DNA of 43,134 bases from an uncultured Oscillospiraceae bacterium (GCA_905193225.1 CAJJNV010000017.1:1-43134), one strand, 5' to 3'; shown: positions 1-9,683, counted from the stretch's first letter. Notes: a model not told the origin generated them from the sequence alone. Numbers and translations: made by a program.

Positions 1-111
1 ATATGGGGATTTTTCTCCGCCAAAATCGCGTTCGTATGTGTGCGCTATGGTTAAGGTTTTGCGCTTTTTTTACAAAGTGGTTTAACACTTTTTCGTTATC
101 CGCTTTACTGC

Positions 112-693
112 TTATTTGCTCTGTTCCTTATTAAGAAGCTTGGAAATAACAATGGCGATAACGGGTACGGCCACAGCCTGAATTGCAAGTCCCGTAAATC
201 CGGTTTTTATCTGACCCCATACTGCCGCAACAGTGAGAGGAGAAAGTCCCCGGAAAGCATAAACGCAAAGCAGGAAAAATGCTCTTCCGCAAACCTGCGC
301 CAAAATAACACCGACAAAAGCAAGCAGAGGCTTTTCGGAAATTTTGCTGCCGAAAAGTCCCGAAACGGCGGCGAAAACCGCAAGTTCGGCCATCATAAAG
401 GGCAGTCTTGAAGCAGCGGGCATTGCAGCTCCGGCAAGGGATGTAATGCAAAAGCTTGCCACGGGAGAAAGTATTCCCACAATAAGTCCCCATTTTGTTC
501 CGAGCAGCAGTCCGCCCATTAAAACCGGCAGATACATGGGAAGGAGGGTCATTCCGGCGCTTGCACCGACGGCGAGATGGGCAATCTGAGGAAGCACTAC
601 CGCAAGAACGATAAGAGCAGCCGACACCGCCGATTTAACCGATATTTTTGCTTTTAAAGAGGTCATTCTTTTTTCAAGTACATTTTCAAGCAT
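112..693 (-). CDS. ECF transporter S component-like membrane protein
   Basis: A 193-residue, very hydrophobic protein with about six predicted membrane segments. After a short charged N-terminus comes a segment with LLPMYLPVLMGGLLLG, which resembles the conserved early helix of substrate-binding (S) components of energy-coupling-factor vitamin/metabolite importers. Length fits that family (170-210 aa). AAAGGAG lies 9 nt before the ATG. It follows the aldo/keto reductase gene by 67 nt on the same strand, so the two are probably co-transcribed. No ECF ATPase or T component is nearby, so it would rely on a shared module encoded elsewhere. The substrate cannot be told from the sequence. Confidence 0.75.
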   Translation of the reverse strand: MLENVLEKRMTSLKAKISVKSAVSAALIVLAVVLPQIAHLAVGASAGMTLLPMYLPVLMGGLLLGTKWGLIVGILSPVASFCITSLAGAAMPAASRLPFMMAELAVFAAVSGLFGSKISEKPLLAFVGVILAQVCGRAFFLLCVYAFRGLSPLTVAAVWGQIKTGFTGLAIQAVAVPVIAIVISKLLNKEQSK

Positions 694-760
694 TGTTTTT
701 ATCTCCTTTGAAATAATCAGAAATTTTCTTCACTTTTTGCCCTTGGAAGGCTTTATATAT

Positions 761-1882
761 TTAATCGTTTTTTTCAAATTCCCCGGCAACGGCCTTTAAG
801 AGCTTTCTTATTTCAAGATGCTGTGGACATGATTTTTCGCATTTTCCGCAGCCGATACAGTCGGAGGCCTTTCCGTTGAATTTGGTGTAGGCATCGTTAT
901 AATAACAGTCGGCGTTCCAGTCCTTATACAACCGTTTAGCGTTGAGGCAGGAGAAAAGATCGGGAATGGATATTTTTTTGGGACATCCGTCGGTGCAATA
1001 GCGGCAGGCGGTGCAGGGGATAAGCTGCATGAAACGGAAAATTTCGCAAACCTTTTTTACGGCTGCCTGCTCGGCGTCGTTAAGAGGCTTAAAATCGGTC
1101 ATATAGGAAAGGTTATCCTCCATTTGCTCCATGTTGCTCATGCCCGAAAGCACCGAGAGTATACCGTCAAATCCAGCGGCAAAACGGATGGCATAGCTTG
1201 CATAACTGCCGCCATTAAGATCGTCAAGCACCTCTTTGGCCTCGTCGGGAAGGTTGACAAGATTGCCCCCTCTTACCGGCTCCATGACCACAACGGGCTT
1301 GTTGTGCTTCCGACATACCTCATAGCACTTTCTCGCCTGAACGGCGGGATCGTCGTAGTCCACATAGTTGAACTGTATCTGAACCACCTCGATGTCGGGG
1401 TACTGATTCAAAATTTCGTCGAGCACCTCCGCCTTGTCATGGAAGGAAAGACCGACATGTCTTACCTTGCCCTCGGCTTTAAGCTCAAAGGCCTGTTCAT
1501 AGGCGCGGCAGCGTTTATATTTTTCAAAAATATCCTTGCTTTGGGAGTGCATAAGATAAATGTCGAAATAATCGACTCCGCAGGCCTCAAGCTGTTTTTC
1601 AAAAAGCGGTCTTATTTCCTTCTCGGTGTTGAAAAGGGTCGAGGTAAGCTTGTCGACCAGCACAAAATCCTCACGGGCGAAGCGCTTACATACACATTCT
1701 CGTATGGCCGTTTCGCTCTTTCCTTCGAGATAGACCATGGCCGTGTCAAAATAGTTAAATCCCTTCGACATATAAAGGTCAACCATTTTTGTAAACTGCT
1801 CAAGGTCAACATCCTCGCCCTTCATGGGAAGCCGCATACATCCAAAGCCGAATTTCTTTTTTACCTTTTCAAATCCCTTCAT
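761..1882 (-). CDS. Aldo/keto reductase with C-terminal 2x[4Fe-4S] ferredoxin domain
   Basis: A 373-residue cytosolic oxidoreductase. Residues 1-270 form an aldo/keto reductase TIM barrel with the catalytic tetrad visible as Asp46, Tyr51, Lys78 and His112 (motifs FDTAMVY, LVDKL, YLMHSQ). The C-terminal about 90 residues carry two Cys clusters: CTACRYCTDGCP, and a second at Cys342/345/348/352. This is the common clostridial Fe-S AKR type, thought to reduce carbonyl compounds with a ferredoxin-like electron link; the exact substrate is unknown. AAAGGA precedes the ATG. The promoter upstream (2033-2063) has a MerR-type architecture, suggesting induction by an electrophile, aldehyde or similar signal. 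The ECF-type gene follows. Confidence 0.9.
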   Translation of the reverse strand: MKGFEKVKKKFGFGCMRLPMKGEDVDLEQFTKMVDLYMSKGFNYFDTAMVYLEGKSETAIRECVCKRFAREDFVLVDKLTSTLFNTEKEIRPLFEKQLEACGVDYFDIYLMHSQSKDIFEKYKRCRAYEQAFELKAEGKVRHVGLSFHDKAEVLDEILNQYPDIEVVQIQFNYVDYDDPAVQARKCYEVCRKHNKPVVVMEPVRGGNLVNLPDEAKEVLDDLNGGSYASYAIRFAAGFDGILSVLSGMSNMEQMEDNLSYMTDFKPLNDAEQAAVKKVCEIFRFMQLIPCTACRYCTDGCPKKISIPDLFSCLNAKRLYKDWNADCYYNDAYTKFNGKASDCIGCGKCEKSCPQHLEIRKLLKAVAGEFEKND

Positions 1883-2032
1883 ATTCTCGGTTCCTTTCCT
1901 TTTTATTTTTGTTTTCGTTTAATGTTCGTGTTCGCACTTGTTTTCTTGTTTTTGTTCTGTGTTTTTTATCTGCATCCGTCAGGCGTGATATAATGTTTAG
2001 TGCGATTACACCGTCAGATACAACACAACCGT

Positions 2033-2063
2033 ATTATACAACATAAAGTTGACTTTAGGTCAA
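2033..2063 (-). promoter_or_regulatory. MerR-type promoter of the aldo/keto reductase gene
   Basis: On the minus strand TTGACC (2063-2058) and TATAAT (2038-2033) are separated by 19 bp instead of 17. The spacer contains the perfect dyad TAAAGT-CA-ACTTTA (2057-2044). A long spacer with a centred inverted repeat is the hallmark of promoters activated by MerR-family regulators, and AdhR/NmlR-type sites of similar sequence control aldehyde-detoxifying genes in other Firmicutes. About 145 nt of leader separates it from the start codon. No merR gene is in the window. Confidence 0.65.
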
Positions 2064-2214
2064 GGCTTTTTTGAATTTTTTTACCTGCCGCAAAATCTAA
2101 TTATGGAAAGACGTCGGGAGAACAAAAAAATGCAAATTATCGATTGCCTTTCCCCCGTCAAAACAGAAAAGCAAAAAAGTTATATAAAAAAGAAGCAACA
2201 TAAAAAAATAACTA

Positions 2215-2242
2215 TTGACATTTTGCAATTTTATGCTATACT
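2215..2242 (+). promoter_or_regulatory. Promoter of tRNA-Trp
   Basis: TTGACA (2215-2220), 16-bp spacer, TATACT (2237-2242). The start point would fall about 10 nt before the mature 5' end of the tRNA. Confidence 0.75.
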
Positions 2243-2260
2243 TTTATAGCAATCGAATTT

Positions 2261-2336
2261 AGGGGTGTAGCTCAGCTGGTAGAGCAGCGGTCTCCAAAAC
2301 CGCGTGCCGGGGGTTCGAGTCCCTCCACCCCTGCCA
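2261..2336 (+). tRNA. tRNA-Trp (CCA anticodon)
   Basis: A complete cloverleaf of 76 nt with the CCA tail encoded. The acceptor stem AGGGGTG pairs with CACCCCT and the discriminator is G. The anticodon stem GCGGT/ACCGC holds the loop CTCCAAA, giving anticodon CCA, which reads UGG (tryptophan). The T-arm contains GGTTCGAGTCC. A consensus promoter lies just upstream and an intrinsic terminator just downstream, so it is a single-gene unit. Confidence 0.97.
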
Positions 2337-2369
2337 AAAATCCCGTCCGCTTTAGCGGACGGGATTTTT
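2337..2369 (+). terminator. Intrinsic terminator of tRNA-Trp
   Basis: Perfect 10-bp stem TCCCGTCCGC / GCGGACGGGA with loop TTTA, extended by flanking A/T pairs and ending in TTTTT. Confidence 0.9.
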
Positions 2370-2399
2370 ACTTATTGCTTCTTAACTCTTCACTCTTAC

Positions 2400-2666
2400 T
2401 TAAAATAAAACCGGTTGCGGGAGTTTGGGGAAGTAACAAATAACAGGTAAATTGTAAGAGGTACCTGTCGGCTTGGCCGACGAATTAACAGAACCGGCAA
2501 GTGTCGAAAGATGCTTGCCGATTTTTATTTTTTCTTTTTTGTTTGCAAATATAATCCCTTTGCACATCCCGGCGCGGTTGTTTTCCCTTTGAATTTCGGC
2601 GAGCTTTGCGGATTCACTTAAATTTTCTGCGGAATACGCTTTGCATCCGTTCATAAACATCTTCAT
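2400..2666 (-). CDS. Small hypothetical protein (88 aa)
   Basis: Unrecognised. The open frame encodes 88 residues, mostly polar and basic, without a membrane segment; two Cys lie in the first 40 residues. AAGGAGG is placed 8 nt before the ATG, the main reason to list it. The 3' part has unremarkable composition and no promoter was seen. It lies between the tRNA-Trp terminator and a minus-strand terminator, convergent with the tRNA. It may be a real small gene or a decayed one. Confidence 0.35.
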   Translation of the reverse strand: MKMFMNGCKAYSAENLSESAKLAEIQRENNRAGMCKGIIFANKKEKIKIGKHLSTLAGSVNSSAKPTGTSYNLPVICYFPKLPQPVLF

Positions 2667-3009
2667 AAAAATTCCTCCTTCATACTGTACTATGATTGGT
2701 TTTGAACACGTTATAACACATCATATGTACTAAACCCGGGACGCAGCAGCAAGCCGCTGATAGCGGCAGAGAACACGAAAAATTAAGAAGGCCCTTGAGT
2801 TTTTGCGCTCAGGGACCTTCTTAATTAAGTTTACGCTCAAAGGCTTTTGTTTAAAGACGTTTGTTTAGAGATATTTATTAAAACTTAAAATCAGATGCTG
2901 CATCAAGCATTTTCTGCTCGGGTTGCAGATCTCGCCATTTGAATTTAAATCCGCTTAGCTTTGCAGATGTGCAGATACGCTATGTGCGAGTGTCCGTTGA
3001 CACCTGAAT
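2667..3009. other. Intergenic stretch without a gene
   Basis: The stretch between the small hypothetical gene and the asnB stop codon. It contains one hairpin terminator (2777-2828) and a small GTGTC/GACAC hairpin just after the asnB stop. The remaining AT-rich sequence shows no coding signal or RNA gene I can recognise. Confidence 0.6.
2777..2828 (-). terminator. Probable terminator downstream of asnB
   Basis: On the minus strand, a long imperfect stem (AATTAAGAAGG...CCTTCTTAATT with inner CCCTGAG/CTCAAGGG) is followed by TTTTTC. It lies about 180 nt beyond the asnB stop with no gene in between. Confidence 0.6.
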
Positions 3010-4590
3010 TTATTTTCCGCTGTCACCGTAGTTTGAAAGCACGCGGGCCGACGGATCGTCAACATCGCAGCCCTCCCACGACTTGTTGGGCATCCAAAAG
3101 TCCACAACCATATCGCTCTGGCCGGGATAATACTTTTCAAAAAGCTCGCGATAAAGCAGCGATTCTTTTGTAAAGGGGCGGGCATGGGTATAAACCTTGC
3201 TTTTTTCCTCAAACTCGCCTTCGGTATAATAGCTTTCGGCGTATTCCTTGAGGTAGTCGACCATAGAATGTCCCACGGCGTCGGAAAATGCCGCCTTTTC
3301 GCGGAAAAGGATGTCGTGGGGAAGATAATCTCCCTCAAAGGCATGACGGAGAAGATATTTTCCCTTGCCGTATTTGTTCATCTTCTTTTCGGGATCGACC
3401 GACATAACATATTTGACAAAATCGAGATCTCCGAAGGGCACCCTTGCCTCAAGGGAGTTTACAGAAATGCAGCGGTCGGCACGGAGCACATCGTACATAT
3501 GAAGCTCACGCACACGCTTTTCCGATTCCTTCTGAAACTCCTCGGCCGACGGGGCAAAATCGGTGTACTTATATCCGAAAAGCTCGTCGGAAATTTCTCC
3601 GGTGAGCAGTACGCGAATATCGGTATGCTCGTGGATCCATTTACAAAGCAGATACATTCCCATGCTGGCGCGAACGGTGGTTATGTCGTATGTTCCGAGC
3701 AAATGGACAACATGCTCAAGAGCTTCCAGCACATCCTCCTTTGTGATGATGACCTCGGTATGATCGCTGCCGATATAATCGGCCACCTGCTTTGCATATT
3801 TAAGGTCGATGGCATCCTCGCTCATACCTATTGCAAAGGTTTTGATTGGAGTCTTTGATTTTCTTGCGGCAATGGCGCAGACAAGAGAGGAATCAAGTCC
3901 GCCCGAAAGCAAAAATCCAACCTTGGCATCGGCGATAAGGCGCTTGTCAACGCCGCAAACCAGCTTATCGTGAATTTTTTTGCAAACCGTTTCGAGATCG
4001 TCAAAACAGACTTCATCAACCTTTGCGATGTCGCAGTAGCTTATAAATTCCCCGTCTTTATAGTAGTGCCCGGGAGGGAAAGGCATAATTTTATCGCATA
4101 TGCCCACCAGGTTCTTGGCTTCGCTGGCAAAAGCCATGACGCCCTTTTCGTCACAGCCGTAATAAAGTGGACGTATGCCGATAGGATCCCTTGCGGCAAT
4201 GTATTTCTTCGCCTTGCCGTCGTAAATTATAAGGGCAAACTCGGCATCCAGCATTTTAAACATTTCGGTGCCGAATTCTTTATAAAGGGGCAGTAAAATT
4301 TCGCAGTCGGAATCACTTTTAAAGGTGTATCCCTTGCTTTTGAGCATATCACGGAGTCTGTCAAATCCGTAAATCTCACCGTTGCAAACAACATAAGAGC
4401 CGTCAAGCTCGAAGGGCTGCATTCCCTCCTCGGTAAGTCCCATGATGGCCAGACGGTGAAATCCCAAAAGACCCTTGCCGGTATCAATGATACGGCTGTC
4501 GTCGGGTCCTCTCGAAATTGTCTCATCAAAGCCTTTTTTAAATTTTTCTAAAACGGCACCGCCGTCGCAATAACCCATAATTGAACACAT
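3010..4590 (-). CDS. asnB: Asparagine synthetase (glutamine-hydrolysing)
   Basis: A 526-residue cytosolic enzyme converting aspartate, glutamine and ATP to asparagine. I place the start at the ATG giving MCSIMGYCDGG: it exposes the class II amidotransferase nucleophile Cys2 after Met removal, and GGAGG lies 7 nt upstream; an in-frame start 13 codons earlier is unlikely. The N-terminal glutaminase domain has SRGPDD and CNGEIYG. The synthetase domain has the PP-loop ATP motif SGGLDSS at residues 229-235. Length is close to E. coli AsnB (554 aa). The gene sits behind a T-box leader with an AAC specifier, so expression should rise when tRNA-Asn is uncharged. It follows amt-PII and glnN on the same strand but has its own leader. 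Confidence 0.95.
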   Translation of the reverse strand: MCSIMGYCDGGAVLEKFKKGFDETISRGPDDSRIIDTGKGLLGFHRLAIMGLTEEGMQPFELDGSYVVCNGEIYGFDRLRDMLKSKGYTFKSDSDCEILLPLYKEFGTEMFKMLDAEFALIIYDGKAKKYIAARDPIGIRPLYYGCDEKGVMAFASEAKNLVGICDKIMPFPPGHYYKDGEFISYCDIAKVDEVCFDDLETVCKKIHDKLVCGVDKRLIADAKVGFLLSGGLDSSLVCAIAARKSKTPIKTFAIGMSEDAIDLKYAKQVADYIGSDHTEVIITKEDVLEALEHVVHLLGTYDITTVRASMGMYLLCKWIHEHTDIRVLLTGEISDELFGYKYTDFAPSAEEFQKESEKRVRELHMYDVLRADRCISVNSLEARVPFGDLDFVKYVMSVDPEKKMNKYGKGKYLLRHAFEGDYLPHDILFREKAAFSDAVGHSMVDYLKEYAESYYTEGEFEEKSKVYTHARPFTKESLLYRELFEKYYPGQSDMVVDFWMPNKSWEGCDVDDPSARVLSNYGDSGK

Positions 4591-4635
4591 AATTATTCCT
4601 CCGGAAAAAAGTTTTGTCCTAAAGTTCAAAATAGC

Positions 4636-4722
4636 GATTAAAAGGGCGAGAAGATGTTTTTGAGCCTTGCGCCGCTCTCTTGGGCAGCGTGCTGTTGACC
4701 CTCAAAACATCGCATATCTCCC
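4636..4722 (-). terminator. T-box regulated terminator of asnB
   Basis: Minus strand: GATGTTTTGAG pairs with CTCAAAAACATC across a loop, with outer GGG/CCC pairs, then TTTT. The 5' arm begins in the T-box antiterminator (CGCGGGAG), so the two folds exclude each other. Confidence 0.8.
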
Positions 4723-4980
4723 GCGGTGCCACCTTTTTTTGTTCTTCATTACGGCTTCCTGACCTGCTTTTATAAGCATACGCATAAAGCCTTGCCGCAT
4801 AACGGGCGGCTTACGTCTCCCCTACTTGCTTTTAAAAAGAATTTACCCCTTCCGGTCGGAGGGGATTCTTTTTTTAGCTTTGGGTTTGAGGCTCATCGGG
4901 TGTTTTTCACAAAGGCTTTGCCGAGCGGCTTTCACCGTTCCGCTCTCGCTTTGGGTAATTTCCTTTGCTACTTTTCCCGA
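4636..4980 (-). promoter_or_regulatory. T-box riboswitch leader, asparagine-specific
   Basis: Read on the minus strand. Stem I is closed by TCGGG (4980-4976) with CCCGA (4900-4896). Its lower internal loop has the conserved AGTA on the 5' side and GTGAAAAACA on the 3' side, giving specifier AAC (4904-4902) followed by A. The T-box core AAGGTGGCACCGCG is at 4734-4721. Its TGGC pairs with a GCCA tRNA end, as expected for tRNA-Asn with discriminator G. The core is followed by a terminator stem. Known mechanism: uncharged tRNA stabilises the antiterminator. The specifier agrees with the downstream asnB. Confidence 0.92.
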
Positions 4981-5032
4981 CTCAAGCGCCTTTAAAATTC
5001 AATTTACTTCAAATAACCGACAATCTTTTTTC

Positions 5033-5090
5033 AACCGACCCGCCTGCCGCCGACGGTCGCAGACAGCTAAAAGCGGATCGGTTTTTATTT
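5033..5090 (+). terminator. Strong hairpin with plus-strand U-tract
   Basis: An 11-bp stem AACCGACCCGC (5033-5043) / GCGGATCGGTT (5073-5083), with one G-T pair and an inner GC-rich region. It is followed on the plus strand by TTTTTATTT. There is no plus-strand gene upstream. On the minus strand the same hairpin would lie at the very 5' end of the asnB leader transcript, without a U-tract. Confidence 0.5.
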
Positions 5091-5119
5091 ATAAATCTGT
5101 GCGACCTTATAACGGTCAA
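5090..5119 (-). promoter_or_regulatory. Candidate promoter of the asnB T-box transcript
   Basis: Minus-strand TTGACC (5119-5114) and TTTATA (5095-5090) with an 18-bp spacer, just after the amt stop codon. The -10 is weak; an overlapping TATAAA with a 20-bp spacer is the alternative. Confidence 0.4.
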
Positions 5120-5143
5120 CACATTTTTGCAAATCTGCGGAAA

Positions 5144-6871
5144 TTATTCCACATCCTGAAGGGCGTCATAACCCTCTTCGCCGGTGCGTACCTTAACAAC
5201 ATTCTCGACATCGTAAACAAATATTTTGCCGTCGCCGATATGTCCGGTGTAAAGCACCTTTTTAGCGGTTTCGATAACGCTTCTGACAGGAACCTTGCTT
5301 ACCACGATATCAACCTGTACCTTGGGGAGAAGGTTGGTTTCCACAGGAACACCGCGGTAATACTCGGGCTTTCCTCCCTGCACGCCGTATCCGAGAACAT
5401 GGGATACCGTCATACCGGTAATTCCAAGTTCCTTCATGGCTGCCTTAAGGGCATCGAAGCGGTTCTCTTTGCATATGATTTCGATCTTTGTAAACTTGGG
5501 ACCTTCACCCTCGTCAAAGGACGGAACCTTTTTGACCGGTATTGCCTCTGCAACGGGAACATCTGCGGCGGTTGCCACAATGCCCTCGGCGGGAGCATAG
5601 GAGGAATACTGATCCACAGCGGGAACGAAATCGGGATATGCGCTGGGAAGACCGTGCTCGGAAATGTCAAGTCCGGCAAGCTCGTCCTCGGCAGATGCGC
5701 GGATACCGCCGCACTTTTTCATAATACCGAAGGTTGCGATCATCATAACTGTCGCATATGCGGCAACCGAGACAAATCCGAGAAGCTGAAGTCCCAGCTG
5801 CTCGAAAGAGCCGGTGTAGAAGAGACCCGAGAGGCCTGCGGGAGCATCGGGATTTGCGAGAAGTCCTACGGCGACGGTTCCCCAGATACCGTTTGCCATA
5901 TGCACACCCACGGCACCGACGGGATCGTCGATGTGAAGCTTGAGGTCGAGCAGCTCGACAACAAAAACAACCAAAAATCCGGAAACAATTCCGATCACGG
6001 TAGCGCCGATTGCATCAAAAGCATCGCATCCGGCGGTTACGGCCACAAGACCTGCGAGAGAGGCATTGAGACACATGGAAACATCAGGCTTGCCGTTTCT
6101 TATCCATGTAAAGAGCATGGTCGTAACGGTTGCAACAGAGGGGGCGATGGTGGTGGTGAGGAAGATGGAAGCAAGCTCGGAGGGAGTCTGAGCCGCCGCA
6201 CCGTTGAATCCGTACCAGCCGAGCCACAGGATGAACACACCGAGGGCTCCGAGGGTTATGGAGTGGCCGGGAATGGCGTTGACCTTAACCACTTTGCCCT
6301 TTGCATCTTTAACATACTTTCCGATACGGGGTCCAAGCATTGCAGCGCCGACCAATGCGGCGATACCGCCGACCATATGAATGGCGCAGGAGCCTGCGTA
6401 ATCGTGGAAGCCAAGCTGAGAAAGCCAGCCGCCGCCCCAGATCCAGTGAGCCTCTATCGGGTAGATGAAAAGGGAGATAACTGCCGAATAGATGCAGTAG
6501 GAGGAGAACTTTGTGCGTTCGGCCATAGCACCCGAAACGATTGTTGCGGTGGTGGCGCAGAACACAAGGTTGAAAACAAAGTAGGAAGCGTCGGTAAATC
6601 CGTCGGCCGGGCTTTCGATAAAGGCCTTGAAGTTTGCGAAAAGATCCATATTGGGTATACCGATCAGTCCGAAAAGGGTATCCTCACCCATCATAAGGGT
6701 ATAACCGAGAAGTGAAAAAACCACCGTGCCGATGCAAAAATCCATAAGGTTTTTCATTATAATGTTGCCGGCGTTTTTTGCTCTCGTAAATCCGGTTTCC
6801 ACCATTGCGAAACCGGCCTGCATCCAGAAAACCAGTGCAGCTCCGATCAAAAACCAAAATTCTATAGTCAT
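5144..6871 (-). CDS. amt: Ammonium transporter fused to a C-terminal PII domain
   Basis: A 575-residue membrane protein. Residues 1 to about 400 form the Amt/Mep channel with the usual 11 helices, including AHWIWGGG and GVHMANGIWGT, which carry the twin pore histidines. An acidic linker of about 60 residues follows. Residues 460-575 are a complete PII (GlnB/GlnK) domain with GITGMTVSHVLGYG, the T-loop PEYYRGVPVETNLLPKV, and the nucleotide-binding TGHIGDGKIFV and RTGEEG. Free PII proteins block Amt channels through the T-loop, so the fused domain is probably a built-in gate reading ATP/ADP and 2-oxoglutarate. The usual uridylylated Tyr51 is not in place. AAGGAG precedes the ATG. It lies 34 nt after glnN in the same operon. 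Confidence 0.93.
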   Translation of the reverse strand: MTIEFWFLIGAALVFWMQAGFAMVETGFTRAKNAGNIIMKNLMDFCIGTVVFSLLGYTLMMGEDTLFGLIGIPNMDLFANFKAFIESPADGFTDASYFVFNLVFCATTATIVSGAMAERTKFSSYCIYSAVISLFIYPIEAHWIWGGGWLSQLGFHDYAGSCAIHMVGGIAALVGAAMLGPRIGKYVKDAKGKVVKVNAIPGHSITLGALGVFILWLGWYGFNGAAAQTPSELASIFLTTTIAPSVATVTTMLFTWIRNGKPDVSMCLNASLAGLVAVTAGCDAFDAIGATVIGIVSGFLVVFVVELLDLKLHIDDPVGAVGVHMANGIWGTVAVGLLANPDAPAGLSGLFYTGSFEQLGLQLLGFVSVAAYATVMMIATFGIMKKCGGIRASAEDELAGLDISEHGLPSAYPDFVPAVDQYSSYAPAEGIVATAADVPVAEAIPVKKVPSFDEGEGPKFTKIEIICKENRFDALKAAMKELGITGMTVSHVLGYGVQGGKPEYYRGVPVETNLLPKVQVDIVVSKVPVRSVIETAKKVLYTGHIGDGKIFVYDVENVVKVRTGEEGYDALQDVE

Positions 6872-6905
6872 AAGACATACATCTCCTTAATTTTATCTTT
6901 TCTGC

Positions 6906-9002
<2,097 letters not shown>

Positions 9003-9026
9003 TTTCGTTCGCTCCTTTACTAAACT

Positions 9027-9099
9027 AAAAAAACGAGGCCGGGATTTTTAAAAGCTGCCAAGCGCAAGCTTTACAATCAAGACCCCATTGCCTCGTTTT
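9027..9099 (-). terminator. Second leader terminator of glnN
   Basis: Minus-strand stem ACGAGGC (5' arm 9096-9090) / GCCTCGT (9039-9033) with A/T extensions, a large structured loop, and a run of seven T. It lies between promoter and ribosome site, so it must be overcome for glnN expression. Its 5' arm is shared with the hairpin at 9078-9095. Confidence 0.8.
9078..9095 (-). promoter_or_regulatory. ANTAR-type hairpin 2 in the glnN leader
   Basis: Minus strand: 6-bp stem CGAGGC/GTCTTG enclosing the hexaloop AATGGG, with A at loop position 1 and G at position 4, as in RNA targets of ANTAR antiterminators. CGAGGC is also the 5' arm of the second leader terminator, so the two structures exclude each other. 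Confidence 0.7.
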
Positions 9100-9114
9100 T
9101 TCGATATGCGATTT

Positions 9115-9157
9115 AAAAAAAGAAAAAGACGTCAAAGAGATTTCTCTCTAAGACGTC
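9115..9157 (-). terminator. First leader terminator of glnN
   Basis: Minus strand: GACGTC (9157-9152) pairs with GACGTC (9133-9128), with inner AGAGA-GAAA-TCTCT, followed by TTTTTCTTTTTTT. It begins about 10 nt after the predicted start point. Confidence 0.85.
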
Positions 9158-9166
9158 CTTGCCTTA
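9149..9166 (-). promoter_or_regulatory. ANTAR-type hairpin 1 in the glnN leader
   Basis: Minus strand: 6-bp stem TAAGGC/GTCTTA with hexaloop AAGGAC (A1, G4), starting at about +1 of the transcript. The 3' arm and loop overlap GACGTC of the first terminator. Stem and loop closely match hairpin 2 (AGGC-AAxGxx-GTCTT). Confidence 0.7.
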
Positions 9167-9174
9167 TGCGTTGC

Positions 9175-9203
9175 ATTATACTCTTGTAAAAATGATTTGT
9201 CAA
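9175..9203 (-). promoter_or_regulatory. Promoter of the glnN-amt operon
   Basis: Perfect sigma-A consensus on the minus strand: TTGACA (9203-9198), 17-bp spacer, TATAAT (9180-9175). Such strength fits control by downstream attenuation rather than initiation. Confidence 0.92.
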
Positions 9204-9252
9204 GTACTTTTTTAAAAAAAATTCATTTTTTTATTTTTGTCCTTAAAATCCC

Positions 9253-9438
9253 TTAAAGATCCTCGTCGTCCTGCCACATTTCATATTCGTCTTCGTACTC
9301 GTCATCACGGACCTCGGGCAGGCTTTCTTTGATTTTTGATTTTATAAAAAGATATGCTAAACAGATGGGAACGGACATCCAAGCGTAATCGGGAGCTTTA
9401 AAAACAAAGAGGCTGACAATAATAATTGTAACAATCAT
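9253..9438 (-). CDS. Small membrane protein with acidic tail
   Basis: Unrecognised, 61 residues. Two closely spaced hydrophobic stretches (residues 2-15 and 20-32) suggest a small integral membrane protein; the last 20 residues are strongly acidic (RDDEYEDEYEMWQDDEDL). The composition looks coding, but the ribosome site (GATGAG) is weak. It ends 50 bp before the -35 of the glnN promoter on the same strand, divergent from the glutamate synthase operon. No function is assigned. Confidence 0.5.
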   Translation of the reverse strand: MIVTIIIVSLFVFKAPDYAWMSVPICLAYLFIKSKIKESLPEVRDDEYEDEYEMWQDDEDL

Positions 9439-9683
9439 ATTTTTCTCATCTCATCTTACATTATATTAGATATTAGGAAATATTATTTTTCCCGCAAAGC
9501 AGAGGTAAAACAATCAAAGGAGTCTTTCCTTTTCTTATAATATATCACAGGCATATTTCGATTTCGAGTATTTGTATAATTTCTGCAAGAAAACGATTTG
9601 ACGGACAAAGTGTTAATAAAGCACAAAAAGCAGCAGTTTTTAACACAACATTACAGAAAATATTTACGATTTTAAATTTGCGT

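Noticed and set aside
1124..1993. 289-codon plus-strand frame opposite the aldo/keto reductase
   Set aside because: Antisense shadow; the minus-strand frame has the full catalytic tetrad and ferredoxin motifs.
4591..4629. An asnB start 13 codons upstream
   Set aside because: It would bury the catalytic Cys2 behind 13 residues and lacks a ribosome site, while GGAGG precedes the chosen ATG.
4826..6715. A 629-codon open frame on the plus strand opposite the amt gene
   Set aside because: The minus strand encodes a clear Amt-PII protein over the same bases. The plus-strand product is Gly/Cys/His-rich without any family motif, as expected for an antisense shadow of a GC-rich gene.
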